Shown here: positions 43,870-52,652 of the stretch, in pieces
How positions within the stretch are numbered: position 1 is the first letter of the stretch
Layout: each line of letters starts with the position of its first letter
The notes under the pieces: generated by a model
Told to the model about the DNA's origin: nothing
Databases searched by the model: none
The model's input: the letters and a program-made list of their open reading frames with translations, nothing else
Position numbers and translations under genes: made by a program
Assembly: GCA_003635265.1 (NCBI GenBank)
Contig: PYIZ01000029.1
Location: 1-64,000 of the forward strand
Source: Candidatus Poribacteria bacterium
GTDB lineage: Bacteria > Poribacteria > WGA-4E > PCPOR2b
Length of the DNA: 64,000 bases
Direction: 5' to 3'

Positions 43870-44655
43870 TCAGCCTCGCTTGCAGCAGACTGAGATGATG
43901 CTAGGGCTATCAGCGGTCAACGGTTCTAGATCCCAATCGCCATACTGCCGTTCGATGCTGAAGCCGTTGTAGTATAGCAGCGCTGCAAGCTCTTGCGGGA
44001 AGGTGTAGCGCAACGCAGTACGCGTAATCTTGGTGTGTTCTTTCCCATCTTCGTACCAGCGTTTATAGGTCGTCCAGTGGTGGATCTGAGCCACATGGTC
44101 ATATACGTAGGTTCTTGACACACGCACTTCGCGCCCACTTGTAGCAATAAAAGGGGACCAATCTTGTTCCTCCGCATTCGTTTCAAGGGGCACAAATAGT
44201 CCTGCTGGGGTTTGGGAGTGGGGGAAAATCGGATTGCGCGTTTCAAAGGCGAACAATCCTTCGTCGTGTAAATGTGCGTACACACGCCGCAGCAGTGCTT
44301 CCTGACCGGCGTTTGTCAAAAACGCCTGAAAAGCGTTGCCCGTCAAGAAGATGAGCCGAAATTGTTCGCCGAGGTCAAATGTTCGGGCATCCCCCACGAT
44401 CCAGCGAGTAGGCAAGCCAACAGATTTATTACGCGCCCGCTCTATCATTCCCGGAACAATATCTAAACCGGTTACAGAAAAACCCGATCGCGCAATCGGG
44501 ATACTGACACGACCTGTACCACAGGCAATTTCGAGCACCGGACCGCCAGTCTCTTGTGCTAGGGCAGTGTAAAAGGCGATGCCTGTATCGCTAGCATCCT
44601 CCAGATCATAATTGGCTGGATCGGAGAACTCCTCAAGATTGTCGTGATCGATCAA
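43870..44655 (-). CDS. Class I SAM-dependent methyltransferase
   Basis: A 261-residue methyltransferase. Motif I is 'VLEIACGTGRVSIPIA', motif II 'VTGLDIVPGMIERAR' and a post-motif 'WIVGDARTFDLGEQF'. The C-terminal half ('VSRTYVYDHVAQIHHWTTYK') resembles methyltransferases of small molecules rather than RNA. The start is TTG, chosen because GGAG stands seven bases before it. It is closely linked (14 bases) to the transglutaminase-Nudix gene downstream. Confidence 0.85.
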   Translation of the reverse strand: MIDHDNLEEFSDPANYDLEDASDTGIAFYTALAQETGGPVLEIACGTGRVSIPIARSGFSVTGLDIVPGMIERARNKSVGLPTRWIVGDARTFDLGEQFRLIFLTGNAFQAFLTNAGQEALLRRVYAHLHDEGLFAFETRNPIFPHSQTPAGLFVPLETNAEEQDWSPFIATSGREVRVSRTYVYDHVAQIHHWTTYKRWYEDGKEHTKITRTALRYTFPQELAALLYYNGFSIERQYGDWDLEPLTADSPSIISVCCKRG

Positions 44656-44696
44656 TGTACCACTCCAAGATGTTACAAATGACTATACTATTATGA

Positions 44697-45173
44697 TTAT
44701 TTAATCGGCTTCGAGATCCAAATCTCTTCTGGACACCCAGAATTATCGGTTTGTGCGCGCTTGTACACGCTGAATCCGCACTTCCAATAGAAACGCCTTG
44801 TCTTCTCATAGGGTTGGTACTCTACACTATCCCCGAGCGTATAAGTGGCGAGCTCATCTATTCCTATATCACGTGCTCTCATTTCTGCGGCTGCTATAAG
44901 TCGACTGCCAATTCCCTGCCTCTGGAATGCCTGATCAACCCCAAGCCAACCGATGCAAAGCCGTCCCTCTGCCACGTAGAGTGTCACGAATCCAACCACC
45001 TTTTGTCCAGAGATTGCCACAAATCCTTCCTGATGTCGTATGTCAGTAGGAATCGATTTACTTCGGGCAGTCTCATCAAACCATTCAGGAAGCCCCTCTA
45101 TAATAGTGAGAATTCCAGAATAATGTTCCTCTTCAAGAGGCTGAATTTGTGTCGACATCGGTTTGCTTCGCAT
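44697..45173 (-). CDS. GNAT-family N-acetyltransferase
   Basis: A 158-residue acetyltransferase. Motif A, which binds acetyl-CoA, is 'FQRQGIGSRLIAAAEMRARD', and motif B is 'YEKTRRFYWKCGFSVYKRAQ'. Length is typical. Substrate unknown. The ATG could be at residue 1 or residue 6; neither has a strong site. It is 41 bases upstream of the methyltransferase gene in the same run. Confidence 0.85.
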   Translation of the reverse strand: MRSKPMSTQIQPLEEEHYSGILTIIEGLPEWFDETARSKSIPTDIRHQEGFVAISGQKVVGFVTLYVAEGRLCIGWLGVDQAFQRQGIGSRLIAAAEMRARDIGIDELATYTLGDSVEYQPYEKTRRFYWKCGFSVYKRAQTDNSGCPEEIWISKPIK

Positions 45174-45296
45174 GTTATCTAATCCATTTTAGGTGATAAG
45201 CGGAGGCTTTATGGTGGTCCAACGTTTTCAAGTTACTGAATCTGTGAAGCGGGTTGCAAAAAACCAAAGCGTGTCAGCGCTGCAGTGGTGACCATG

Positions 45297-46169
45297 CTAT
45301 GTTGCTCGGAAGAACGAACAATCAAGCCCCACCCCTGGATTACTCCTTTCTTCCAACAACAATGATGTGAGATCCCATACCCAGACAGCCTTCCTCCCTG
45401 CAAGCTCCATCCTAAGAAGTTCCTGCCATTTCTTCAGATCATCCTTGACTTCAATGAGTAGATCATCCCAACAGTTTGAAACACAGTTTGAAGCAGATAT
45501 TACAACAAGGATCAACTCTGCTTGGCACACCATTTGTCTCACCTCGTCGGGTCGAAACATGTGACACCGATGGTGAACATCAGCCCAATTTTCAGGTGTT
45601 AAGTCACCTGTCTCGGTAATCTTGCGGTTATTTTCTGGAGGCACCGACAGAATGGCCCCTAAGTTCCGGTGTGCACCTCCCCAAAGAGACATGACGCTGG
45701 CGAGAACGTGACCACCGCTCTGACAAACCCGTGTGCATTCTCCCAATGCAGTGGAAGCTTGATCGAAGACGTAGCTCAAAGGACCGCCGTAACAGATGAC
45801 GGCATCAAAGGACTCACTGGACAGACAACTCATATCGCAAATATCTAGTTGCAAGCGATCCTCCACGGCATCCTCAAAGCCCAATGCCTCCGCATATTTT
45901 CGATTTAGATCAAGTTGCACCTGCGATATATCTGCTACCACGACACGGCAACCCATATTAGCCAGGGTCTGAGTGAATCGCCCAGGTCCAGCTCCCACAT
46001 CTAAGACTCGTGACCCGGGCTCTACGAATTGTTCTAGATAATGGGTATGCAGAAATAGACTAACTTCGTTTGCAGGACGCCGAGTAAATCGTCCCCATTC
46101 CTGTTCGCCGTACTCATCGTAGTAATTGGCTACCCACTTCGGACTGTAGTAACTGTGCTTGGATCTCAT
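45297..46169 (-). CDS. Class I SAM-dependent methyltransferase
   Basis: A 290-residue methyltransferase with motif I 'VLDVGAGPGRFTQTLANMG', then 'VVVADISQVQLDLNRKYAEA' and 'DAVICYGGPLSYVF' (motif IV region). The insert 'CHMFRPDEVRQMVCQAELIL' is the usual substrate-recognition end of UbiE/COQ5-like enzymes. The start is the ATG 12 bases inside the open frame, preceded by GAGTGG. The substrate is unknown. Its cysteine content (about ten) is notable. Confidence 0.82.
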   Translation of the reverse strand: MRSKHSYYSPKWVANYYDEYGEQEWGRFTRRPANEVSLFLHTHYLEQFVEPGSRVLDVGAGPGRFTQTLANMGCRVVVADISQVQLDLNRKYAEALGFEDAVEDRLQLDICDMSCLSSESFDAVICYGGPLSYVFDQASTALGECTRVCQSGGHVLASVMSLWGGAHRNLGAILSVPPENNRKITETGDLTPENWADVHHRCHMFRPDEVRQMVCQAELILVVISASNCVSNCWDDLLIEVKDDLKKWQELLRMELAGRKAVWVWDLTSLLLEERSNPGVGLDCSFFRAT

Positions 46170-46274
46170 GTGTCCACTCAAATAAGTTAAGTGCTGCTTT
46201 TCTCAATAGAGCACGTACCGTCACCCAGTTTTACCTAAAGACAGCAACGACTGATTATCCTGTAGATGGATTTC

Positions 46275-46787
46275 TCAGCAACCACACTCCTTGAATTCTG
46301 ACGAATATCGCACGATGCCGCTGACTTTATCAAGAGCCCCATCCTTCAGTTCTATTGCCATAAAATGTTCGTCAGTGTCATACTCGTTGCCCAAGCCGTA
46401 AAGACTGGCACGGGAAAAACCGAATCGTGGGTAGTAATAGGGACTTCCCAACACGACCGCCATCTCAAATCCGGCCGCCGCACATTTTTTCAACCCTTCG
46501 CGTACCAAGATAGAACCAATGCCCTGCCGTTGAAACTCTGGCAAGACGGATAGAGGTGCCAGTCCAACAGCACGGAACGCTTTGGGCGCGAGTGTTATCG
46601 TCACCGGCGAAAACATAACATGACCAACAATCTTATTGTCGCTGACTGCTATCAGTGCGACCGGTGCCTTGTTTCTGTCTCGCAGCAATTCAACGAGGTT
46701 GGCTTCGGTGTCACCACCGAATGCAGCGACGATAACCTGACGGATTTCCTGACACTCCTCTTGCTGTTCTTCCCGTATCTCTGTCAT
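46275..46787 (-). CDS. GNAT-family N-acetyltransferase (YhbS-like)
   Basis: A 170-residue acetyltransferase with 'VGLAPLSVLPEFQRQGIGSI' (motif A) and 'GFEMAVVLGSPYYYPRFGFS', the hallmark of the YhbS-like subgroup. The start is the ATG preceded by AAAGGA. The usual role of this subgroup is unclear; small-molecule or protein N-acetylation is likely. Confidence 0.88.
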   Translation of the reverse strand: MTEIREEQQEECQEIRQVIVAAFGGDTEANLVELLRDRNKAPVALIAVSDNKIVGHVMFSPVTITLAPKAFRAVGLAPLSVLPEFQRQGIGSILVREGLKKCAAAGFEMAVVLGSPYYYPRFGFSRASLYGLGNEYDTDEHFMAIELKDGALDKVSGIVRYSSEFKECGC

Positions 46788-46847
46788 TGTGTAGATTTTC
46801 CTTTCGCAGGGCAACTTGGCAACTTGTTATTGTGTTCTAATTACACC

Positions 46848-47645
46848 TCAATCCATTCGGGAGGCAGCGACTGTTAGCCAAACAGGCAATCCAGCACGAG
46901 GATTTCGCCTCCAATCAAGTAACGATTCATCGATGTCAGATGCCTCACCACTGCCCCGCCAAAATCCGGGATCTTGCGTAGGACTTTCGATAACTTTTTT
47001 CAAGGTCAATCCAGATTGTGCCAGTGGATTAAGCAAATCCGCTAAGGTCCAGTTAAACTCATATGATCCGTCCACTGACTCTCGAAATGGTCCGGTGTCC
47101 CAATAAGGTTTTGCCATCTCAATAGGCATCACCTGCTCTTTCCATGGACGCATGAATGGATGAATGTCGTAGAAAACGTATGCGCCCCTTGGTTTCAAGA
47201 CTCTCGAAACCTCACGGAACACTGCACTAAGATTAGCAATCCACACAAAGAAGCCATTTGTGGAACAGACCAGATCGAAAGTTGAATCGTCTGCGAATCC
47301 AAGATCGGCGGCATCGGAACGGACAAAATCAATTGACACACCGAGTGTCTCTGCACGACTTGCTGCTAACTTCAATCGTTCCTCTGAAATATCTGTGGAG
47401 GTCACGACTGCCCCTAAGCCTGAAAGTGCATAGGCCGCCATGTTATCGCCGCTACCAATGATACACACCTGCTTGTCCTGAAGATCGCCGACCATCTCTC
47501 GGATTGTGACGAGCGTTTCGCCCTCAAATGCCAATTCAGGCTCTTTATGGCATCTGCGCCAACGCCCATCACGGTTCAGGCGTTCTTCCCATGTTGTCGC
47601 CTGACTATTCCAATGCCGACGATTGGCTTCATGACTTTTAATCAT
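46848..47645 (-). CDS. Class I SAM-dependent methyltransferase
   Basis: A 265-residue methyltransferase. It begins 'NRRHWNSQATTWEERLNRDG', a typical lead-in, then has a degenerate motif I 'VCIIGSGDNMAAYALSGLG' and 'VVTSTDISEERLKLAASRAE', with 'FDLVCSTNGFFVWI' as motif IV. Motif I lacks the usual acidic residue before the glycine loop (Ile instead of Asp/Glu), but the fold is clear. It lies immediately upstream of the YhbS-like acetyltransferase gene. Confidence 0.8.
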   Translation of the reverse strand: MIKSHEANRRHWNSQATTWEERLNRDGRWRRCHKEPELAFEGETLVTIREMVGDLQDKQVCIIGSGDNMAAYALSGLGAVVTSTDISEERLKLAASRAETLGVSIDFVRSDAADLGFADDSTFDLVCSTNGFFVWIANLSAVFREVSRVLKPRGAYVFYDIHPFMRPWKEQVMPIEMAKPYWDTGPFRESVDGSYEFNWTLADLLNPLAQSGLTLKKVIESPTQDPGFWRGSGEASDIDESLLDWRRNPRAGLPVWLTVAASRMD

Positions 47646-47699
47646 AGACGGTTCAACCTCGCAAATATCAAAATATCGCTTTCAGACAATTTCCCGGAA

Positions 47700-48647
47700 T
47701 CAAACGACAGCCCGGAGTGACGTACGCCGAATATCGTCCAACTCCTTAGCACTGAAGACGCCCACCTGATAGAGATTTCGATACTCTTCAGAGACGCTTT
47801 GGCCGAATATCATCGGATCATCTGTATTAATAGTCACTGGCACACCATTATCAAACAAGATGCGGATGGGATGTGAAGCCATGTCTGGCACGGCATCCAA
47901 CATCACGTTGCTCGTAGGGCACACATTTAGCTGAATCTGATTCTCGGCAAGCCACTTCATAACTTCGACTGATTCCGAGGCACCGATGCCGTGTTGGACT
48001 TCGTTCAATTCGAGGAGTTCGACGGTCCATCTTATCTCCGCCGCACCCCCGAACTCTCCGACATGTGCTTTCAGTTTCATCCCCGCAGCTTGCGCCTTCG
48101 CATACAAAGGTTGCACAGACTCAGGGGAGCACGCCTCTTGGCAGTCATACAGATCGATCGACTGAAACAGACCGAATTCTATCGCCTCGTGAGTCAACTT
48201 CATCAGGTTTGGGTTATCGGCACCCGTCCGGGGAATGCCAAGCTCTGGCCGCAGATCAATCTGCGTTCGATACCGGTCAACTAACGCCTCAATAAACGTC
48301 CGAATCCCGGCTAAACCATCTGGATAGTAGGCAGCCAGCCGAATGTCAAAGCTCATCTCAAACACAACCACGCCATCCCGTATTGCATCGCTCACCGCTG
48401 ACGCTGCGACGAACTCAGAACCTTTGCGACCGCTTATGTGAGGGTCTAAGGCTTCGGCTGCGTACTCCATCATCCCCTGAAGCCCTTTCATCTTGGCAGG
48501 TGCTGGCATGAGTGAACACCCCAACCAGCGCTGCACATTCTCTAATCGTGTGCCAAAGTACGCATGGCAGTGGGCGTCAACTTTAGCAGCCCTCCTCATA
48601 GCAGTCAGGTCATCGGTTGATAGGGCTTCAACAAAATCAACACACAT
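47700..48647 (-). CDS. Adenosine-deaminase-family amidohydrolase
   Basis: A 315-residue metal-dependent deaminase-like protein. Zinc-ligand motifs: 'VDAHCHAYFG' (HxH), 'LKAHVGEFGG' (HxxE), 'VQHGIGASES' (HGIG) and 'VTINTDDPMIFG' (DD), the complete adenosine deaminase set. Length is slightly shorter than classical Add (about 330-350). It may deaminate adenosine, adenine or a related compound. AGGAG precedes the ATG. It is the most upstream member of the same-strand run 40.2-48.6 kb. Confidence 0.85.
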   Translation of the reverse strand: MCVDFVEALSTDDLTAMRRAAKVDAHCHAYFGTRLENVQRWLGCSLMPAPAKMKGLQGMMEYAAEALDPHISGRKGSEFVAASAVSDAIRDGVVVFEMSFDIRLAAYYPDGLAGIRTFIEALVDRYRTQIDLRPELGIPRTGADNPNLMKLTHEAIEFGLFQSIDLYDCQEACSPESVQPLYAKAQAAGMKLKAHVGEFGGAAEIRWTVELLELNEVQHGIGASESVEVMKWLAENQIQLNVCPTSNVMLDAVPDMASHPIRILFDNGVPVTINTDDPMIFGQSVSEEYRNLYQVGVFSAKELDDIRRTSLRAVV

Positions 48648-48743
48648 TTCACTTCTCCTGGGTCACTTCCGGTAGTTCTGCCGGACTACGATTCAGTCGG
48701 ACGCGAACAGCAGTATGTTCGGTCTGCACGTTTCGCTTATCAT

Positions 48744-49766
48744 CTATTCCCACGGTTTAAGGATAATTTTGGAACTTTCATGAGATGTCGAAACCTCAAA
48801 CGCCTTCTGAATCTCGCGCATTGGAAAGACGTTGCTGATTAGCAGATCGAGCAGCGGCGAGCCCTGAATGACCTTCATCAAACCCGGAAATTGACTGAGA
48901 TTATAGTGCCAGGCACCGAGTAGGCGCAACCCTTTGCCGATGAGGTCGGGGCTGACATGGATAACAGTATCGTTCCTGCCGCTCTGCCCGACAAACGCAA
49001 CGGTTCCGCGCCGCCGCGTCGCATCAATGCAGAGGCGATGGGCTTGGACGTTCCCAGAACAATCGAGCGCGAAATCGACACCGCGTCCGTCCGTTGTAAG
49101 CTCCCGAATCTGTTGAACCGCGTCTTCATCAGTTGGATTGATGACCGCCTCAACACCCATCTGTTTCGCCCGTTCAACGCGCCACGGAATCAGTTCCGCT
49201 GCGATAACTCTTGCGCCCCGAAATCGTGCGTTCGTGATCGCACCGAAACCGACCGGGCCGATACCGGTGATGAGAACGGTGTGCGTTGCATTAACACCCA
49301 TCTCATCGAACGCACGGTACGATGGGCCCAGCGCGCAACACGCGAGCGAAGCGTGTTCGTAGGAGACATTGTCGGGAATCTTCGGGAGTAGCCAAGATGG
49401 TTTGAGGAGATATTGTGCCATCGTCGCTCGGCCGTTCGGTGATCCGACGAATTCTTCAAAATTGTAGCTGTCTTCACAGTGGATGTAATCGCCGACGGTG
49501 CAGAGGACGCATTTCCCACACGGGTATTGCGGCATCACAACCACACGGTCGCCGACCTCGACTTTTCCGGGCTGTGCGATTTCGACGACCTCACCCGCCG
49601 CTTCGTGACCGAGGGCGTTGGTTTTGTCCCCACGCTCGAAGGCGTGGTACTCTGTACACATCGGTGACGCGTGAACTTTCACAACAACCCAATCCGCTTT
49701 CGGCTTCGGGTCCGGAACTTCGACGAGTCCAGCTTGATGTTCACCTAAAATCGCTGCCTGTTTCAT
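48744..49766 (-). CDS. Zinc-dependent alcohol dehydrogenase (MDR superfamily)
   Basis: A 340-residue medium-chain dehydrogenase. The catalytic zinc site includes Cys in 'ASPMCTEYHAFE' and 'GHEAAGEVVEI'; four cysteines in 'CGKCVLCTVGDYIHC' form the structural zinc site; 'GIGPVGFGAI' begins the NAD-binding fold. Substrate likely a sugar or polyol alcohol. AGGAGC precedes the ATG. Its codon use looks more GC-rich than the preceding cluster. It lies about 240 bases from the binding-protein gene upstream, on the same strand. Confidence 0.9.
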   Translation of the reverse strand: MKQAAILGEHQAGLVEVPDPKPKADWVVVKVHASPMCTEYHAFERGDKTNALGHEAAGEVVEIAQPGKVEVGDRVVVMPQYPCGKCVLCTVGDYIHCEDSYNFEEFVGSPNGRATMAQYLLKPSWLLPKIPDNVSYEHASLACCALGPSYRAFDEMGVNATHTVLITGIGPVGFGAITNARFRGARVIAAELIPWRVERAKQMGVEAVINPTDEDAVQQIRELTTDGRGVDFALDCSGNVQAHRLCIDATRRRGTVAFVGQSGRNDTVIHVSPDLIGKGLRLLGAWHYNLSQFPGLMKVIQGSPLLDLLISNVFPMREIQKAFEVSTSHESSKIILKPWE

Positions 49767-50009
49767 GGTTGCTCCTAACGGGCTTTATGAGAAATCGAGA
49801 GTTAAATTTTCCTACTGTTTGAGTTGATTTTACGGTGGGGACCTTACCGGCAATATCTGTGGCAGAAAGAGCGAGGTATACCGGATCGAACCATGGCTCG
49901 CCCCCTTGCTTGCACGACTGACTTCCAAACGTCTTCTTCTAATGCTTGTCCCCAGCAATATGCATCGGTGAGCTCTTTGAGTAGTGGGACACCTACAACA
50001 GTAAAAGGA

Positions 50010-51209
50010 TTACGGTTTAATCACTTGATGTAACTGGACTTCACCATCTTTGATGATATTGATGACCCCGCTCTTAATCGCGTGCCGGTTTTCATCATAA
50101 CGGGAGAGTATCGCTGCACCGCTGTAGTCTGTTGTCGCGGCGATCTGATCTCGAATGTTCCTTGGTGTCAAGTCTTTCGACCGCTGCATCGCCTGAACCA
50201 TAATCCGAACAGCGTCATATCCGAGTGAAGCGGGTCCATCGGGCAAAATCCCAAACATTGACGTATATGCAGCTACGAATTGACGGGTATCTTCACTGAC
50301 AAGTTCGGCCGTGGGCTGTGCCAAGAAATGATTAATGAAGAAGCTCCCTTCCAGCGCCATTCCACCGGTAGAAATCAATTCTGGGGCATCCCAGCCATCA
50401 CCGCCGAGGAAGGTTACCGTCAAGCCGATGTCTTCTTTTGCCTGCCGAATTGCTAGAGGGACTTCAGGCACGAAGCCCGGCACGAAAAGTACGTCTGGCG
50501 TGTCTTCGGCAATTGCGGTCAATTGCTCAGTGAAATCGGTATCGCCTTTCGCATAAAATTGCTGCATCAAAATGGTGCCACCTCGTGCAGTGAAGCTATT
50601 GGCAAAGAATTGCGATAATCCTTCCGAATACGCCCTGCCCGTTTCAGTAAGTATAGCGGCAGTTGTCACTCCTAAGCTTTCGACAGCAAACTTCGAGATC
50701 AATTCACCCTGGAACGCATCGGTAAACGCGCACATAAACACGAAATCGCCCGCATTGGGGACGGTCGGATTGGTGGGATAAGTGGTCACCATAGGTATCT
50801 CGTGACGCTGGGCAACCGGTGCAACACGCAGGGCATGCCGTGACCAGTCGGGGCCAATGAGTCCCAATATCCCCTCTTTGGTAATCAGTTCCTCCGCCAG
50901 TTCAACACTGCGACTCGTATCGTGCTTATCATCTCTAGCGATGAGGTGTATCGGTATCCCGTTGACGCCGCCTTCCTGATTTAGCTGGTGGACTGCTAAT
51001 TCCGCACCATTCCGGGTGGTTCCCGGGAGCGGTGAGGAATACAGGAAACCGATTCTGATTGAGGCATCACGACTTCCGGTGAAAACCACTCGTTGAATCT
51101 GCTCACAGCCAAAAAGCATGGTTGTTATTAGGAAAAGTGACGCCAGAAGCCCATAGGTTGCTACGCGTCTGAGACCCGTTTTTTCATACACAGCGTGTTT
51201 GTATGTCAC
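50010..51209 (-). CDS. Branched-chain-amino-acid-type ABC substrate-binding lipoprotein
   Basis: A 399-residue exported protein. An N-terminal hydrophobic stretch ends in a lipobox 'MLFGC', so it is probably a lipoprotein. The rest is a LivJ-type type I periplasmic binding fold: 'GFLYSSPLPGTTRNGAELAV', 'GLIGPDWSRHALRVAPVAQ' and 'LGYDAVRIMVQAMQRSKDLT'. It would capture amino acids, amides or similar compounds for an ABC importer, but no LivHMGF genes are present in the window, so the permease is elsewhere. The start is GTG, set by AAGGAGG six bases upstream. Confidence 0.88.
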   Translation of the reverse strand: MTYKHAVYEKTGLRRVATYGLLASLFLITTMLFGCEQIQRVVFTGSRDASIRIGFLYSSPLPGTTRNGAELAVHQLNQEGGVNGIPIHLIARDDKHDTSRSVELAEELITKEGILGLIGPDWSRHALRVAPVAQRHEIPMVTTYPTNPTVPNAGDFVFMCAFTDAFQGELISKFAVESLGVTTAAILTETGRAYSEGLSQFFANSFTARGGTILMQQFYAKGDTDFTEQLTAIAEDTPDVLFVPGFVPEVPLAIRQAKEDIGLTVTFLGGDGWDAPELISTGGMALEGSFFINHFLAQPTAELVSEDTRQFVAAYTSMFGILPDGPASLGYDAVRIMVQAMQRSKDLTPRNIRDQIAATTDYSGAAILSRYDENRHAIKSGVINIIKDGEVQLHQVIKP

Positions 51210-51305
51210 TAAAATCCTCCTTTTGTGTTTCAGTTTTTAGGTATGAAGCATTATATGATCGCCAGGGACATTCAGTTTTGGGTTAAATGTGCGGGGTTCA
51301 TAATC

Positions 51306-52256
51306 CTACTTTAACACCTTCTCAAGAATAGCGCTCCTTAACAACGGGATCATGATTTCGTGATGCCCGGTAAAGGTATAGCCCCGACCGCCAGCCTCTG
51401 TCGGTCGCCTGACAACGTTCTCCAAGGGGCGGTAGTGCTGGATCATGTCAAAGTTCGCTGTGGTAAAGTTGGTCACACGGTTCCCCAGATTCCTCGCAAT
51501 CGTCAATGCTTTGAGAAACACTTCGGGCATCAATACTGCTGAGCCGAGATTCAACACTACGCCGCCATCACCGAGATCGGCGACAATGGCGGTGAACCTG
51601 CGAAAGTCGGTGAAGGTGGCTTGACCGATTGCCGCACCGTCCGCCGAAGGATGCTGATGGATAATGTCCGTCCCGATAGCAACATGCACCGTAATCGGTA
51701 TCCCCAACTGCGTCGCGGTCGCCAGCGAACTGTAGTCCTGATGCGGCGCATGAAGGTGGAGCAACTTTTGTCCTAACGCTTCGCCCATGCCGATCTCCGC
51801 TGCAACCGCTTCCCCAAAGGCTTCATTCATAAACCGTCCGGTCTCTTCGACCATACCAAATTGCCCCGTCTCCAGATACTCGCCCACATCCTCAGAGGTT
51901 TCTCCGATCAAGGCAATCTCGAAATCGTGAATGCTACTCGCACCATTGAGTGCCAGCGCAGTAATCACACCACTTTCCATCAGATCGATTAGAATGGGAC
52001 TTAGACCGCACTTAATCACATGCCCGCCTAACATTGCAATCACCGGCTTTCCGGTTCGGTACGCTGCCCCAATCCGCTCGACCAGATCTTGCAACTCTGC
52101 CGCTCTCAATATCTTTGGCAGTCCTTCAAGGAAACGATCCACGCCACTCCAATCGGTCGGCTTGGCAAAGTCACGGATAGAAACCTTGTTGACTCGTTCC
52201 GCGATCGGATACGTGGTCACCCGATCCAGATTCACCGCATCCCATTTTTTGGACAT
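51306..52256 (-). CDS. Deoxyhypusine-synthase-like protein
   Basis: A 316-residue protein related to the deoxyhypusine synthase family: 'KPVIAMLGGHVIKCGLSPIL', 'VITALALNGASSIHDFEIAL' and 'GETSEDVGEYLETGQFGMVE' are characteristic of its NAD-binding fold. In archaea and eukaryotes the enzyme modifies eIF5A; bacterial homologs are thought to act on polyamines. The usual active-site lysine segment of true deoxyhypusine synthases is not evident, so the activity is uncertain. The start is the ATG with GAGGG upstream rather than ten codons earlier. No polyamine genes are adjacent. Confidence 0.7.
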   Translation of the reverse strand: MSKKWDAVNLDRVTTYPIAERVNKVSIRDFAKPTDWSGVDRFLEGLPKILRAAELQDLVERIGAAYRTGKPVIAMLGGHVIKCGLSPILIDLMESGVITALALNGASSIHDFEIALIGETSEDVGEYLETGQFGMVEETGRFMNEAFGEAVAAEIGMGEALGQKLLHLHAPHQDYSSLATATQLGIPITVHVAIGTDIIHQHPSADGAAIGQATFTDFRRFTAIVADLGDGGVVLNLGSAVLMPEVFLKALTIARNLGNRVTNFTTANFDMIQHYRPLENVVRRPTEAGGRGYTFTGHHEIMIPLLRSAILEKVLK

Positions 52257-52282
52257 GTTGTATATTACCCTCGTGCTTAGAC

Positions 52283-52465
52283 TCAATTCTTGCGAATCGT
52301 ATCTCGCTCTTCCCTGAGTTTCGGTATCAACCGCTGCATCGGTGAGGGTGAAGTAACCCCCATAAGTGTAACGTCAGAAAGCATCTCCTGAAACGCCTTC
52401 TCATGCGGTTCTAGCATTCCTACGTGCTGTGATGTTTCCTGAACGGCGCTAACCGTTGGCGTCAT
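52283..52465 (-). CDS. Possible small protein (uncertain)
   Basis: A 60-codon open frame immediately upstream of the deoxyhypusine-synthase-like gene, ending 26 bases before it. It reads as a charged helical peptide ('PKLREERDTIRKN' at the end) with no recognised motif. A GGTGG close to the ATG is a poor site. It may be chance. Confidence 0.22.
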   Translation of the reverse strand: MTPTVSAVQETSQHVGMLEPHEKAFQEMLSDVTLMGVTSPSPMQRLIPKLREERDTIRKN

Positions 52466-52652
52466 ACCACCATATTCATAAACTAAGTCTTCTATATCTC
52501 CAGCAAAGTTTAGTTCTAGTTGAGATTGATTGTCAAGTCCCTACCCCCACAAGAACAGTATCCCTTATAACGATTGTCATTTCAGAAGCTATACGTGGAC
52601 AGAACTTGAGACTGGACGCAAACTCCGTTACACCCGACATCGATCCTACAAC

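Noticed and set aside
49824-50033. A 69-codon plus-strand frame between the ADH and binding-protein genes.
   Set aside because: No ribosome site and no recognisable motif; it overlaps the end of the binding-protein gene.
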